From Eremophila alpestris peregrina (taxonomy: Eukaryota; Chordata; Aves; Passeriformes; Alaudidae): DNA of 64,000 bases. Of this stretch, positions 50,501 to 63,400 are shown piece after piece. The position numbers were made by a program, and so were the translations under genes. Below the pieces are notes generated by a model that saw only the letters and a list, made by a program, of their open reading frames with translations, had not been told where the DNA came from and ran no database searches. Every line of letters starts with the position of its first letter. The first letter of the stretch is position 1. Where the stretch lies: contig WMCF01000025.1 of NCBI GenBank assembly GCA_009792885.1, positions 1,757,852 to 1,821,851 on the forward strand. The letters are read 5' to 3'.

Positions 50501-51780
50501 ACACAGTCTGATAAGCCAAATTCCATGCTGATTCAAACCCTGCTTCAGTGGGAGCATGTGGGTTTCAAAGGCAGCATACAACAGTGTTGCTGTTGAGAAA
50601 CTTCTGAGGAGACATGAATCACCACAGCCAAAATAAAATTGAAGATATCTGGGATTTCTTTTATGGATCAAGGCTCTTGCCCATTTCCATCTTTGCATTT
50701 ATCTACTGCATATGTTTTTCTGTTTGCTTTCTTTCTGATAGCACACAAATACACAGTGATCAGTTCCTGCTTTTGTTGCTGCTGCATCAAACAATTTGAT
50801 TTTCATGCATACAGCAAGTTCCACCGGAAAACAAACAAGCGGACAAACAAAAAGTCTCCAAAATCAGACAGACAATTTTTCTTTTGTATAATCCTAAATG
50901 GAACCAATGCTTTTGAATCCTGCCTTCTTCCATTGTTATTAATGAACTGTATGTGGTTTTTTGTGGGTGAAGGGTTTGTTTGTTTTTTAAAAATGAAATT
51001 AACATTTCTCTTTTTGCTGCTATATTCTGGACTAAAGGTCTTTTCTCTGTTTACAAATATAACACAACAGTAAAACAGATTAAGGTACATAGCCTTTGTG
51101 TCTCTATTTCAACTGTGCATCTGATATGCATTGCCACTGACACAAACAGAATTACACAGGTTCAGAAACACAAGAATAAAAGACAGAATAATCTAAAAAT
51201 AAATTTGGACCAAAAATGAGGCTTACCTTTGCATAAAAGCTTCTGTTAGTATTGCAATTTGCAAAGCACATCTAGCTAAATATGCATGGGTACAGATAAA
51301 TATGTATATAGGCTATTCTTGTAGCTGCAAAAATGTGAATAGAAATGAAACCTATTTAACTCTGTAAGAAGAGAAAGCAAGTGGGAAAATCAAATTGGAA
51401 TCAGGAACGCTTTCACAAAAATATTCTTTTGCATCAAAAAACACCCTTTTATAGACAGATCCTCATGTAGGCAGACTTACTGAAATCTTGATAATATTGC
51501 TTCTGTCAGTACCTGATGCAACTGCAACATGTGCCTGTTTATCAAGGAAGATTATTTTCCTCAGTAAGTTATTGTCCTCAATTATAGTTTATCATAAAAC
51601 ACTGTTGTTAATATTTACTCTGAGTAGAAGAATAGCTCTGATTATGTCTTCACCCATTTGATTTTTCTCTACACGCATTGTAGTCCACATTGGCTTACTT
51701 TGTTTGTTGCTGATTAACAGAGAATGAGTCTTGGAGATAGCAGTCTATTTTAAGCATATGTTTTAGAGCAACTAAACCTT

Positions 51781-51797
51781 AAAAAAAAAAAAAAAAA
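51781..51797. repeat. Poly-A run (17 bases)
   Basis: A homopolymer without a recognisable retroposed body upstream. It is treated as a simple repeat. Confidence 0.85.
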
Positions 51798-54700
51798 TCA
51801 AAACTGTGGTATTTCTAGCTTCTGTAACAGAAGATCCCAACAATGCAAGCTAAATTTTCAAATTCTCTGTTATGGAGTCATGTTGCTCAACTTAATCCTT
51901 AAACCCCAGGGCAGGCAAAAGACAAGGGTGAGGTGTAAAGCACCATATTGTGGGAGGCTGAGAGAGAAGGTGAGAAAAGAAGGCGACAATCCTCCAAAGT
52001 TATAGAATAGTAATCCCACATCTGCTCAGATGAAGCAGATGATAGGACAGCAGCTGATGCAGTCAGTGAGCAAACAAACCCTTGGATAACCCTTCTTGTC
52101 TCCCAGCCTTCCTCTATCACTTTGAAGAGCAATATGTTCCAGTGACATTGAGAAGGAATCACTAACCCATCCTTTTTCCAGTGGTCTGGAGGGACCCATA
52201 GCAGGAAGATAACTCTTACTAATCTCAGTAGGGTAAGCAGTAGCAGAGGGCACAAAATACATCCTGGATGCACTTTAGACCTGAGAAGAATACAGTGGCA
52301 AAAACTTAAATTTTACTTCCTTTTGGTCTTGTCTGATTATTGCTAGGTATACATGTATATGTTGGGAATGGAGAAGAGAAAGGAAACTTAGCATGTAGGG
52401 GGAAGAAGAAAACTGATGGAAATTTAAAGCCTGACTGCCTTATGAGCCTTTAAGACTATGTTTAAAACACCATACAATTTAAAAAGAAAAGCCACGCCTC
52501 TCTCAAATGACAGTTGCTCTAAATTCAGAGGCTCATCATTCTAGTTGGATGCAGTTCAGCTGGACATTAGACTTCTATCTCCACTATCCTCAACACATAA
52601 ACTATTCCATTTAAACATGCTTATACCATATTATGTAGCACCCTTTGTGCCTAATTTTTCAAAGCAATTTCAAAAGCATTATTTTCAACTCACGCACAAG
52701 AAAGGCAGGGGAAAAAAAATTAAGTGATCTGTCCAACAGCTTCTCAAACTGCACCTGCTCTCAGCACAAGCCAGTCAAAGCTGGGCACATCCACGTGTTA
52801 CAGAAAGTCAGATGTAGATAGTCAAGGTGGACTTGAACAGGCCAGCACCAACACCGAAAGCACTATAAAGCTATCAGCACAATGCTCAAGACTATGCTGA
52901 GGAACAGGGAACAGCAGCCCCCAGAGCACCACTCCAACATAACCATGCTGGGAAAACAGGCAAGCAACTTCAGCTGTGGGAATGGGGCCCACATAAACCT
53001 ACACGTGCTTGGGCACAGCATTGATTTGACTGTAGGCGGAGCTCAAGAATACCTATCCAGTCCTGCTCTATGTGGGATGAATGCCTGCTGCACTCCCTCT
53101 CATTCTCTCTCTAGAACCTTCATTAGCCTTACCTCAAAAGCTAGCACAACAGTTTTTAATTGAAATGCCTACAGAGGGTCAAAGCCACTGAGGAGTATAC
53201 TCAGAATAATGCATACCTGACTGAATAGATGGACTATTCTCACACCAAGTTGCATAAGAGTACTTATAACTACCCATCCTGCTAGTCTGCTCACAGAAGC
53301 AACTGTATCTCCCAGGAACTCCTTTCTTTCCTTATCCCCTCCTAGATTTAGGCTGTTTCCCACACAAATGAGGAAATAGACTACCAGGATCTCCCTCCCT
53401 CAAGATCAAACAACACAAGCTCTACTAACCAAGTCTCCAATTCCATTTATCCTAACTTTACAGGAACAATACTATGTTCTTTAGGAGGCCATATACCATG
53501 AGCAGAGCTAGATAAGACATTAGAAACATTAGGTTCATCAAATAACGTGTTCTCTCATTCAGAAGTGAGATTTTTAGTAATCCTCTTTATTGTAAGTTGC
53601 TAATAATTAACTTTTCAAATCTGAACAGGTTTTAAAGTAATTATTGTTTACACATGAGAAATAAAAATGATGATATGTTATGAAGCTTACAGATAATTTG
53701 TTAAATATTTCAAATGGCATTTATTAAAATTAGTTTTCTCAGTCTTAGTAATAGGGCAGTACATCTCAGGTTCTGCTCCAAATTATACCCATATATCCAT
53801 TCTCTCAAGAATGGATCCAAATCTTGTTACAAGTTACTCCTCTACCTTGCTTTCTGAGCACAGCTGGGAGCAAAATTTAGTGAATGAGCTAAAAATGCAA
53901 CTTCACAAGGTATGTAAGCTGGGATCATAGTTCCAAACGCAGAATTAGCCTGCTGCAACCTAAAGGAATGTTGTACATTGTCAGTTTTGAAGTTCATAAC
54001 ACAACTATGGCCAGAGTATTCCCACCTGAGAAAACTGAGCACTGGTGAAATTCCTATTAATCTTGTAGCACCATTTATGATGTAAAGCCAACAAGCAACT
54101 GGCTCAGTCCTGATTCCATTTAAAAACAGGGTTAATCTACATTAAAGCCACTAATGGATATAAAGGGATTCTGGATTTACACCAACACAAATAGGACCAG
54201 GGTATGTCTCTTGGTGAGGATTTTGAAGTGCAGATAACTGCACTACGTATTTTTATCTTAACTGAGTGCCTGAAATGGTTCACAGAGCTTGTATCCACTA
54301 CGGATTAGTGGACACATGCATGATCCCATTTTGATGGTGCAGATGTTCAGAAGTATTTTTCTAGGTAGTGCTTGGGAAAATTACGAACAATGCAAAAAGT
54401 GAAAATTCGGAACTTATTTAAGTAAAATAGAAACAGTGATGGCCAGGGAAATCAGAACAGCAAGTGAAACAGAAGCCAGCAAAGAACAGAATCAAGTTAA
54501 TGATTTCTCATTTCTTACATCATTCTGAAAAGTTTCTAACCATTCTAGTTTCTAATCAGAAGTTGCAGCGTCATTTGTGACAAAAACAATGCATGAATCT
54601 CAAGGTGAGCATAATCACCACGGAATCAGCAGCAGAAGAGAAAGGATTGCTAGCAATCCACTGAACACTGGCCAGTGCAAAGGGGGAAAGCCACACTGAA

Positions 54701-56799
54701 GGAATGGACACTGCAGGGTGATCACTGAATAGACATCTTGATTAGCTCTGCAGCAGAGTGGCCAAGCCAATGCCACCAGAAAGGTAAAAATCATGGGGAA
54801 ACAATCACAGTAGGTGGGAAGTGAAAAGATGAAAGTCCTGGAGGTTCCACATAGAGTCCCAAATTTAAAAACAAAACTGACATTTAAAACTGGAATTGCA
54901 AAACAGCCTTCAGAGAGTAGCATCCCTCAAGCTGTTCTCCCAGAATTTAGCATCCAATCTTGTTTTTGCTCTTATTTTTTACAGGATATTCCTGCATGCA
55001 GTTTAAATTTATTTAAACATTACTGGCTCAGATAAACAGTGCTTTTCCAAAACATGTAAGGGCTAGATTACAAATGTTTCCCCTTTTGTCTACCCGCACA
55101 CCATTTACAACAGAGACACATTTTCTGACAGAGCTCTGTTTTGCATAGTAATTACCTGATTTTGAAACTCTCAATTTTACAGAAGTTGGTCCAATACCTA
55201 GAAATGCAGAACTAAGTGTAGAAAAAGACCTTAAAAGTACACCAACCCATAATACGATTTGAGTATATTAAAGAAGAAGATAAACCCCTTCAATTCAGCA
55301 ATGAATGCAAGACTCATATATAAAAATATTAAATTTTGAGTATGCTCAATATTGCTGTTTTCCCCATTCCGTAGTGGCAAGGATTCCAGGAACTCCAGTA
55401 ATATTTATGAACTAATAGAATAAGGCTATTTTCTAGTTTCTGCCTGCCAGTACCAGCACAAGGTAACCAAGAGCATGAAAGGCCAAGGAATGGGCTTAGA
55501 CCATAGTCACTAGCAATAAAAGTCTCTGAAGCCTTCCCTCATATACCACGAGGGGAAATGGGAGAACAAACCAAGAACAGGAATGGGAATTGGCAGGAAA
55601 TAAGCCTGGCACATTAGCTGAAATGCTATCCCCTCTGCAGTGCTAAGCAGAGCACTTATCTGTGCAACCCTTCAAGGCTTGCTTTCCCCACTACACAACA
55701 GTAGCAGCAGGACTTCCATTAGCACAGGACTGGATCCTCCTTAACAGCCTTCTCAAAATTGGAAACACATACTCATCATTCTGCATTTTTGTCATGCAAG
55801 ATTAAGTTTTCATGAGTCAAAATGGAGAGACTCAAATCCCACACAAGTTGCCAGTAAAGGAATTAACAAAGCATGAGTTGGCTCAAAACAAACAGCACCT
55901 CCCTCACTGTCTGCAAAAATCCCTGTTCAGCATTCACTCCATTGTAGTCTGTTTGCAACTATTTTTATGCACTTTCTCTCTCCTGCCAACTTTAGGCACT
56001 AAGATTGATCTGTACAGTCTGTTAAATATGTGCCAACTCATCAAACTCAACGTGTTTCGTGCAGACACTTCCATTTTGAGAATGCTTTCAGTGAAATTAC
56101 TTTTAGGAACAAGAAGAGCAAACTAAGACAAATATCATAGGTTAGGAAGTGGGAAGACCAGATTCAAGTGACTGAGCTCTGTCTCAGTGAGTGATACAGG
56201 ATGCAAAACTATTTTGAATTGAGCAGAAAGAAAGCCTGAGGTAAGGTACCCCATATCCCACCAAACAACCCCTTACTGCACAGACCAAGTTTCTTTTCCC
56301 TAAACTGAGTCACATGCTTTCTATTTGAAAAGAGAAATGCATTGACATTCAAACAAAAAAAATCTTAAAAATGTTTAATTTTCTTTATGGTACCTGAGAG
56401 TAAAGGAAATTAGAAGCCTTGAGGAATGAGGCAAAATAGCAGCAGCATCCCCCAGCCAGCCAGCACCTGTCCTTGCATTGCCAGCAATGCAGTTGCACAG
56501 AGACTGACTTTCATGCTGCTTTGCCTGTCCCATGTTATGCCAAAACATACAGAAGTGAGATGGAAAAAAGGAAACAAAACCAAAACTAAAAAGATAAATC
56601 CTTGGGTTTTGTCCTGCTGGTGAAGATCCATTCGCTTTTCATCAGGCTCAAGAGAAAGGATGATTCAAAATGAATTTGCAGTGTATTCCTCAATAACAAA
56701 CTGCAATAGAGCTGGAAATTCTAGCTGAATTCATTGAAGAGAATGAATACATATTATGTTGTTTAAAATGCTAAGGGGAGCTGTAATTGTCCCTCAAAG

Positions 56800-56930
56800 C
56801 ATCCTGACAATGAACAATGATAAATCAAGTTAAATATATCAAGGGACCTGCTGTACTGGGGGGATTGTTTTAATATCTACTGCAATCATAATTTAAGTGA
56901 CAGGAACAACTGACCAGAAAAACAATGTGG
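56800..56930. promoter_or_regulatory. Possible regulatory block with clustered SOX-like sites (speculative)
   Basis: Four ACAAT or ATTGT words occur within about 120 bases: 56807-56811, 56813-56818, 56864-56869 (reverse) and 56921-56926. ACAAT is the core of the SOX HMG-box site. The stretch is free of simple repeats. The motif is short and AT-rich DNA produces it often, so this is a candidate to test by conservation and not a supported enhancer. Confidence 0.15.
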
Positions 56931-58031
56931 AGTTGAATAATCTTTAAAATAGCCTTTAACTTATCAACCACTGACACATCACAGCCACCATTTAATTTTC
57001 ATCCACTGTTCAACAGCAACAGGTTAGATAGACAGAATAAAAGAAAAACAAGCAAGGAAAAAATCAAATTGTGTGCGTTTGTGTTCCAAATTTTGCTGAA
57101 GTCAGTTGCACTAGGAAACACATCACATTTTATTTTCTTCAGGGAGCATATTTTTTATCTAAATTGAACCAAATCAGGAAAATTGGTACAACTTCTTAAG
57201 CGTCTAGATACTCCACATGCAAAAATCAAAATTTTTTTGTTCTAAGAGTTCTATATCAAAACATGGTGCAAAAGGCCAGTTTGCTAAGAGGAAGACATGA
57301 TCCACAAAGGATCTCCTCCTGACATGAGTTTTGAGAAGAAAAAATCTCAAAAAGACAAAATCAATTTTGTATTTTTAAAAGGCACTAAGATCTATCATTG
57401 ATATCTAGGGGGAGAATTGAAGGGGTAAGGAAACTGATTGGAATTCACAGTTGGCATTCTTTAAAGAAGGAAAAACAGGAAAAATAAACAGTTGGTAAAG
57501 ATCCTATTTGTGAAATATCTCAAGATAAAGATCACTAGATTTGTCAGATTCTTCAGTTCACAACATTTATCTGATAAATACTCAGTTACTCTAACAGGAG
57601 TCCTTTCTAGGAGCAACTTACACCAATTGTCACTTACTTGAAATGAGGAGGAAAAGAGCATTTACCAACCATATAAAAAAGACAGCACATTTAATACTTA
57701 AAAAAAAAAGCCACAAAATAATTGAAAACAAAATGTGTTTCTTACACCAGCATGCCTACTCACAAAGGCAAAAAGCATACAGGAATTAAATCTGAATTTG
57801 GTACCTGGTCCACAAGATTTGCTGCAAGACCTACTTAATGCTGTAAGCACACTCGCCAGCTTCGATGGGAATTGTGGTTCTAAGCACCACTGAACATTCA
57901 GCTATTTTTAATTTGTAATAATTTATGAAAGTGCAGTTTGCAAAAGGTACCGAGTCCCTCAAATAAACCGGAGCTGAATTCAAAGTGCATCGGATATGGG
58001 AGCAGCAGGTACCACTGCCATGCGTAATTTA

Positions 58032-58589
58032 TCATAATGGGACTTCTCCAGCATCCAGCAGGACTCTGCAGGCTGCTCCTGCAGGCAGCTGAAAGAGCTG
58101 CTGAACAAGTGGCCTCTTAGAAGGTTTTTGGGTATCACAGTTCCCCTGAGCTAAAAGCTCACTGCGCAGCTGGCGAGGACGGCAGAGGGGCTTTTCATTC
58201 CTGTTTGATGTCATTTTGGCCTCTGAATTAAAGACAGAATTTGTGGTGTGGGTGTCATATGAATCCCCTTTGAACTCAGAGCTGAAGTAAGAAAAGGAGT
58301 AATTTAAGTAATTCCCTGGGAATATAAGCCACTTTCTGCATGAGTTATTAAGACTTTTCAAGTCACTTGTAGAACCCAGCTGGAAGTAAAATCTGTCCTT
58401 TTGGGAGATCTTTTTATTGCTAGTGATGCTAAAAAAGACACTGAAACCTTCTGGGAAAACCAAAAGTAAAAGCCTACTGGGAAAGCCAACATGTAAAGAA
58501 AAAGAAAGCACCTTATGACAACAGTCGTTGGCAGCTACAGATAACATTTGTGAACAAAAAACAGAGCCAAATGTTGCAGCATAAAGCAC
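58032..58589 (-). other. Longest open frame of the window, likely not a gene
   Basis: The frame is open for about 186 codons from an upstream in-frame TAA to a TGA at 58032-58034. Its first listed codon is GTG, which is not a normal eukaryotic start. The first ATG is at 58545-58547 and would give about 171 residues. The context of that ATG is poor: C at -3 and T at +4. The translation has a hydrophobic N-terminal third and a more polar, basic C-terminal half, and it matches no family I know. There is no visible promoter and no exon partner. It could be chance in a slightly GC-richer patch, a non-coding transcript, or a conserved non-coding block that happens to lack stops. Chance is most likely. 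Confidence 0.25.
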
Positions 58590-60232
58590 AGATTATTTTC
58601 ATCTTTTTCACACCAGTTTGGATACAAAGTTTGTCTTGGGATAGTGTAAAAAGCATAGTAACAAACAGAGTAAAGATTCACTAGCTTTAATTAAAAAGAT
58701 ATTAAGTAAACCAATTTTGCCTTGAGATGGTTTCTTCCAGTACTACTTTCTCCTGCAGTAATTGCACTCTTTGAGCCAAATCAAAGTACGGGGTAATTAG
58801 TCCTGTAAACTAGGGACCTTATTCAGCATCACTTGCACAGTCAAAACTCCTGCTGAAGTCCCAAGGAATTCTGCATAATTAAGGTACAAAGAGAGCAGCT
58901 CTCAAGTTATGTCTGAAGAAATCTGTCTGGAGATGGGCTCTCTTGAATTACAGTGGCTTGTTCAGAAATATTACCAGCATCCATCACAAGGATGTGTTGC
59001 AAATCAGAATGTAAGGTTTGGTAGTTCAAGCTAGCAGGATAAGCAGTAGGCAAAAGAGAATTTAACAAATGCTAAGGGTCTCTTTTGGGATAGATCAGCC
59101 CTTTCCAAGTAGGTCAGAAACTTCTGAGTTCAAGTGTTAGGATATGCTGCAGTTCCAAGGGGGATAGACCAAGCCAGCTGTTACCTGCATCCTCATCACT
59201 GACACAGGCATTTGTCTGAGCCAGTGCCTGGACATGTTACCTCAATAAAATGACAAGAAACAATTTTCAGTTTGGTTTTTGAGTAAAGAATGAAAGCCAT
59301 CATTGTCTGTTCTGCTGGCAAAGCATGCTGGCTGAACAGTGAGTAGCAGAGCCAAAGCAAGAGAGAAGACAAGTCCAGATAGCCAGTTTGGGACAGAAGA
59401 GTAAACAGGATTACCAGCTTAGATGACAGCCAGCTGTTAGATTAGATCAGTGAGTTTTTGCAACCTGAGAAGCTACTTCAAACAGTAGGGTCTGCCTCTT
59501 GAGTGTCACTGTTGAAATGTCACCCAGAAAAGGTTAGGAAGCTGGCTTAACCTCTGCAGGACAAGCAAAGACATGGTGATCTCTTGACCCCTTTGTGCAC
59601 TTTTAAAGAACGCGCCTCCTGCTGATTTGTCTTTCATCTGAAAATCGCATAGGAAAAAAAATTTAAATAATGTCCTTTTAATTTGAAGAATTTTCTTTTT
59701 AAATCTGGACGCAGAACAAGTTAGAGGCATAAAATTAATTTCAGATTAAGCACACTTCAATTCAACACAGACAGAAATGAGAAAAATATTAAAGGGCACC
59801 TTTTGACTAGCCTGTAAAAACCAGGCTTATTCTTATATCTGTATAGAGTACACATGTACATAAATGGAAGAGAAATGTCAAGCCTGCTCACACACTCTCA
59901 TAGGACATCTAAATATATATATATATATATATATAATCTATAAACCCCACCAAAATCCAAATATCCCTGAAGCTGAGAGCTTCTCCATTCAATCAATCTT
60001 CAAAAGTATGAAACACATAAACAATATCAGATATTTCAGAATTTTAAACCATTGAAACAGGTGAAAGACTGCATTTAAACAGTAAATTTAAAATGGAGAT
60101 TTTTATTTGCAGAAAGACCTGCAAAGTTTGGCCATGCATAAGGAAAATCTACAAAGGCAATTAGAAAGTGAAGAAAGGTTTAAAGTTGTCAGCATAGTCC
60201 TTCAGTTGTCTAAACACATTCTAATGGAATGA
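58590..60232. other. Unique non-coding DNA with an AT microsatellite
   Basis: No gene is supported. The (AT)n tract at 59911-59936 is the only recognised feature. The frames at 59506-59730 and 59864-60055 are short and unrecognised, and the second reads through the microsatellite. Confidence 0.65.
59911..59936. repeat. (AT)n microsatellite
   Basis: About 12 uninterrupted AT dinucleotides. Such tracts can extrude cruciforms and are commonly polymorphic. Confidence 0.9.
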
Positions 60233-60474
60233 AGGCATGTCAGGGAAAGTCCAGATGGGGCATTTGGAGAGGTTTTTCACTGAGAGGATGGTTGATCACT
60301 GGAACAGGCTCCACAGGAAAGCCTGTGGTCACAGCCCCAATCCTGCCAGAGTTCAAGAGATGTCTGAATGATGATCTTAGATGGTTTACTTTTAGGCAGT
60401 CCTGTGAGGACCAGGGAGTGGGATTTTATGATCCTTACGTGCCTCTTTCAACATGAGGTATTTTACGACTCTAT
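60233..60474 (+). mobile_element. CR1 LINE 3' fragment, different tail type
   Basis: The fragment opens with 'cagggaaagtccagatgggg', then 'ggtttttcactgagaggatg', 'gttgatcactggaacaggct', 'ccacaggaaa', 'ggtcacagcc', 'ccagagttcaagagatgtct', 'aggcagtcctgtgaggacca' and 'gggagtgggattttatgatc', and ends in a decayed terminal 'ttttacgactctat'. The tail differs from those of the other three CR1 copies, so it belongs to another CR1 subfamily. It has no coding capacity, and the short frames at 60229-60553 are its shadows. Its left boundary is approximate. Confidence 0.9.
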
Positions 60475-63400
60475 ACATGTGTCAACTAAGTTCTTATGTA
60501 GAATTTTCATTATTATCTTTAATATAGACATGCTGGAAACACAGGGAAATTAATGAAGAAGCAATTTTGACATTCAAAAAGTGTGTCAAAAAGTCAAAAC
60601 ACAAGAGTGATGTGTTAAAATTTTAGTTACCAAAGACATCAAACACAGCATGAAGAAAAAATCCCATTGCAGAACTTCTAACGTAAAAGATACATTCAAG
60701 AGGAAATTTGTATCACAAGAAAAAGTATGAGAGAAATTAAAAAGTTTTAACTGCAACCTCAGCTAATCCCAAGTTTTTAAGTAAAAAAGAAAGTTATCTA
60801 TAGATCTCACAAGACAGAAAAGAATAACCAAACTGACTAAAGCAACAGCAAGCAAAAAAAAAAAAAAAGATTTTTCATAGATCCTTTTCAAATAAAACTT
60901 GCTCTGTATAAATTTAAAATATGGGTGACCATATTTTATATTATGCTGTAACAAAATGAGTACATATGTATGCACATACACTTTTGGAAAACCTAGGAGA
61001 CACAGCAGTGAGTAATTGAGATAGAAACATCTCAGAATGGAAGAAGGGGGTTACTGGTAATTACCAGTTCTCTAATGCCTGATTACACTTACATAATAAA
61101 ATCACAGACAACTGATAAAAAGCAAGTGGCAAAATTTCCTGGTGCTGAGGCTAGAAAATACAAACAGCAAGGGGAAAACAAACTATATGTAGCAGTTTTA
61201 TGAAAAATAATGCTTCCCAAGATGTGCTCAATGACAATTAAAGTAGTATATAAAGATAAGAAAGGGTTATGGAACACAGAGAAATGGAAGGGGCTATAAC
61301 CACATTAGAAATGTGACTAGCAAGCCCACCTCTGCACTATTTTATTCTAAAAGGCAAAGTTCTTGTCCAACTGATGCATAGAATCCATTGCCTCTGAAGT
61401 TAATTATAGCTGTGCACTTTACAATAGCTAGTGTTCTGTTGACGATTCTCATATCAGTTTCCAAGAGCCATCGTTTTGCTCTAGTTTACTCCTTTAAAAG
61501 AGAACAAGGTTTGAAATGTTGACACAAATAGTTGACTTCTGCTGTTTCTTAATGCAATCCAGGCATTCTCCCTCCTTTCCTCTCTGAGCAGACAATGCCC
61601 TCAGTCTAATGCTAACAAGTGTCCTGGTTGCCTTTCAGATATATTAGTTTTGGTCTAGTGCCATGTTCTGGTGTGAAACATTCCTATCTAGACCGTGGTA
61701 TATATAACCTGTTGCACGTCAAACTCAGCACACTCAAAAAGTATCTATGAGGAAGAGAGGCATGCTCTTAAAAGTGCAGATTGATTTATGCCTCTTTTCT
61801 TCATATTAAAATGCCATGCATCCCAAACAGGGTAGAAGCTGCATACCTAGAGTGTTTATGGAAATGATATGTTTATTTTGCACGAGTAGATAGCAGGCAT
61901 TTGCCAGGAACACTGCAAGTGCTTCTGCTGGTTATTTTTGGGTAAGGGGGTATATGCAGGCTGACTCCACATCCAAAATTCCTACTCCACTTAATGACTA
62001 AAGGATCAACTTGACAAATAGCTGAAGCTGTACACCCAGGAACTCAAATAACTCTGATGAGCCAAGTTACTGGGATATGCATTTATTAATGAAAAAATTA
62101 AAAATATTGGGTTCCTTAATTGACATTACCAAACAAGTATCTTATCCAGGATGATGGATAAAATATGTTAATCAAAACCAGCATGTCAGTGAGTGATCAT
62201 TGATTAGACACTCCTCTTTAGGAGAACAAACTTTTGAGTAAGAAACCTCAAAATAAAAGCTTTAGATGCTATTTCTATTTCCTTTGGGATAGCAGTCATA
62301 GGTGCCAGTTGGAAATATCTGCTTTATTGAGGGAGTGGCTGTATTGCATGCAAGTAAGAAAAAAAAAAATCCCTCTCTTACCCAAAGACCTTTATATTAC
62401 TGAAAAATGAGAACAAATTAATCAGAACTCCTAAGAATAAAAATAGTAATGTTACAGGCCAGATTTCTTCTTTGTTCAAACAGGAAACAATAGAACAAAA
62501 GTTTGATTGGAGAATATTTTAGAAGTGGCTTTGAAAAAAGTGGTGGCCTAATGCTGCTGCTTCCGTGGAAATAAAAAGAACCCAAACAACTTCACCCCTC
62601 CTTGCATGTCCATTTTCTCTGATTATGCCAAAGAAGGTCACCAAATCCATAATGTTGATGAATTTTCCTTAGTGTTAACAACACCTAAAAGTTATCTCTG
62701 GTTTTATGCATGAATTTCAGTTCCTCCTGGAACTGGTGAAGCCCTGCATCTCCTCAGGACTGCTTTCTACTCCCATTCACTGCAGGGATAGTCTGAAGCT
62801 TTTTTTTTTTCCTTTGAACAATGCAAGAGAGAAGCATGGCCACAGCAGACCCCTAAAGTTTTCCTAGAGGTTACTTTGAGCTCTTATGCAATCAAAAAAC
62901 CTCCACCCTAGAGCACAGGGAATGGACCACAAGCAGCAATGCAGACCAGCCAGGGTGGGACAGCAACCCTGTACACTGCTCAGTGATGGCAAGTGCTTCC
63001 ACTTAAGAGCTATAAGAACAAAATAGCTGATCTGTGTTAAGCCCTGAACAGTGCTGACCAATGTCTTGTAGCACTCCTAACCAACCAAGGAAAAGAGGTC
63101 ACTAACCTCTTTTCCTCAGAGCAGAGCTATCTCAGAGGACAGCTGCCAGCCATTATGTTGTGTCCATGTACACTGAAAGCAGCCGGGTACTTCTCTCGAC
63201 CATGGAGTGATACATTGCAGGGCCTAGGAGCTGGATGTAAGGACCACTGAGCTGCCTCTGACAGAAAGCTGCCATCAGACAGCCTTCAGAAAAAAAGGCA
63301 CTGTCTGCAGTTAAGACCATAACTATCACAACTTCTCCAGCAGTATCATTTGTTAAGTACAAGCCATTTGTTCATCACCAGAGGAATTATCCGAGCCTCA

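Larger units (their letters stand above)
47516..58031. other. Unique non-coding DNA, no gene seen
   Basis: About 10.5 kb without supported genes. The local GC-richer patch begun by the 25-bp duplication continues to about 47760. Chance frames include 50639-51073 plus (144 codons, opening with TTG and not ATG) and 51899-52273 minus (124 codons). A poly-A run lies at 51781-51797 and a cluster of SOX-like words at 56807-56926. No interspersed element was recognised. Confidence 0.65.

Noticed and set aside
50639..51073. 144-codon plus-strand frame with hydrophobic segments
   Set aside because: It opens with TTG and not ATG. A stop-free run this long is expected about once by chance in 64 kb of AT-rich DNA, and T-rich DNA naturally yields Phe/Leu-rich pseudo-membrane segments.
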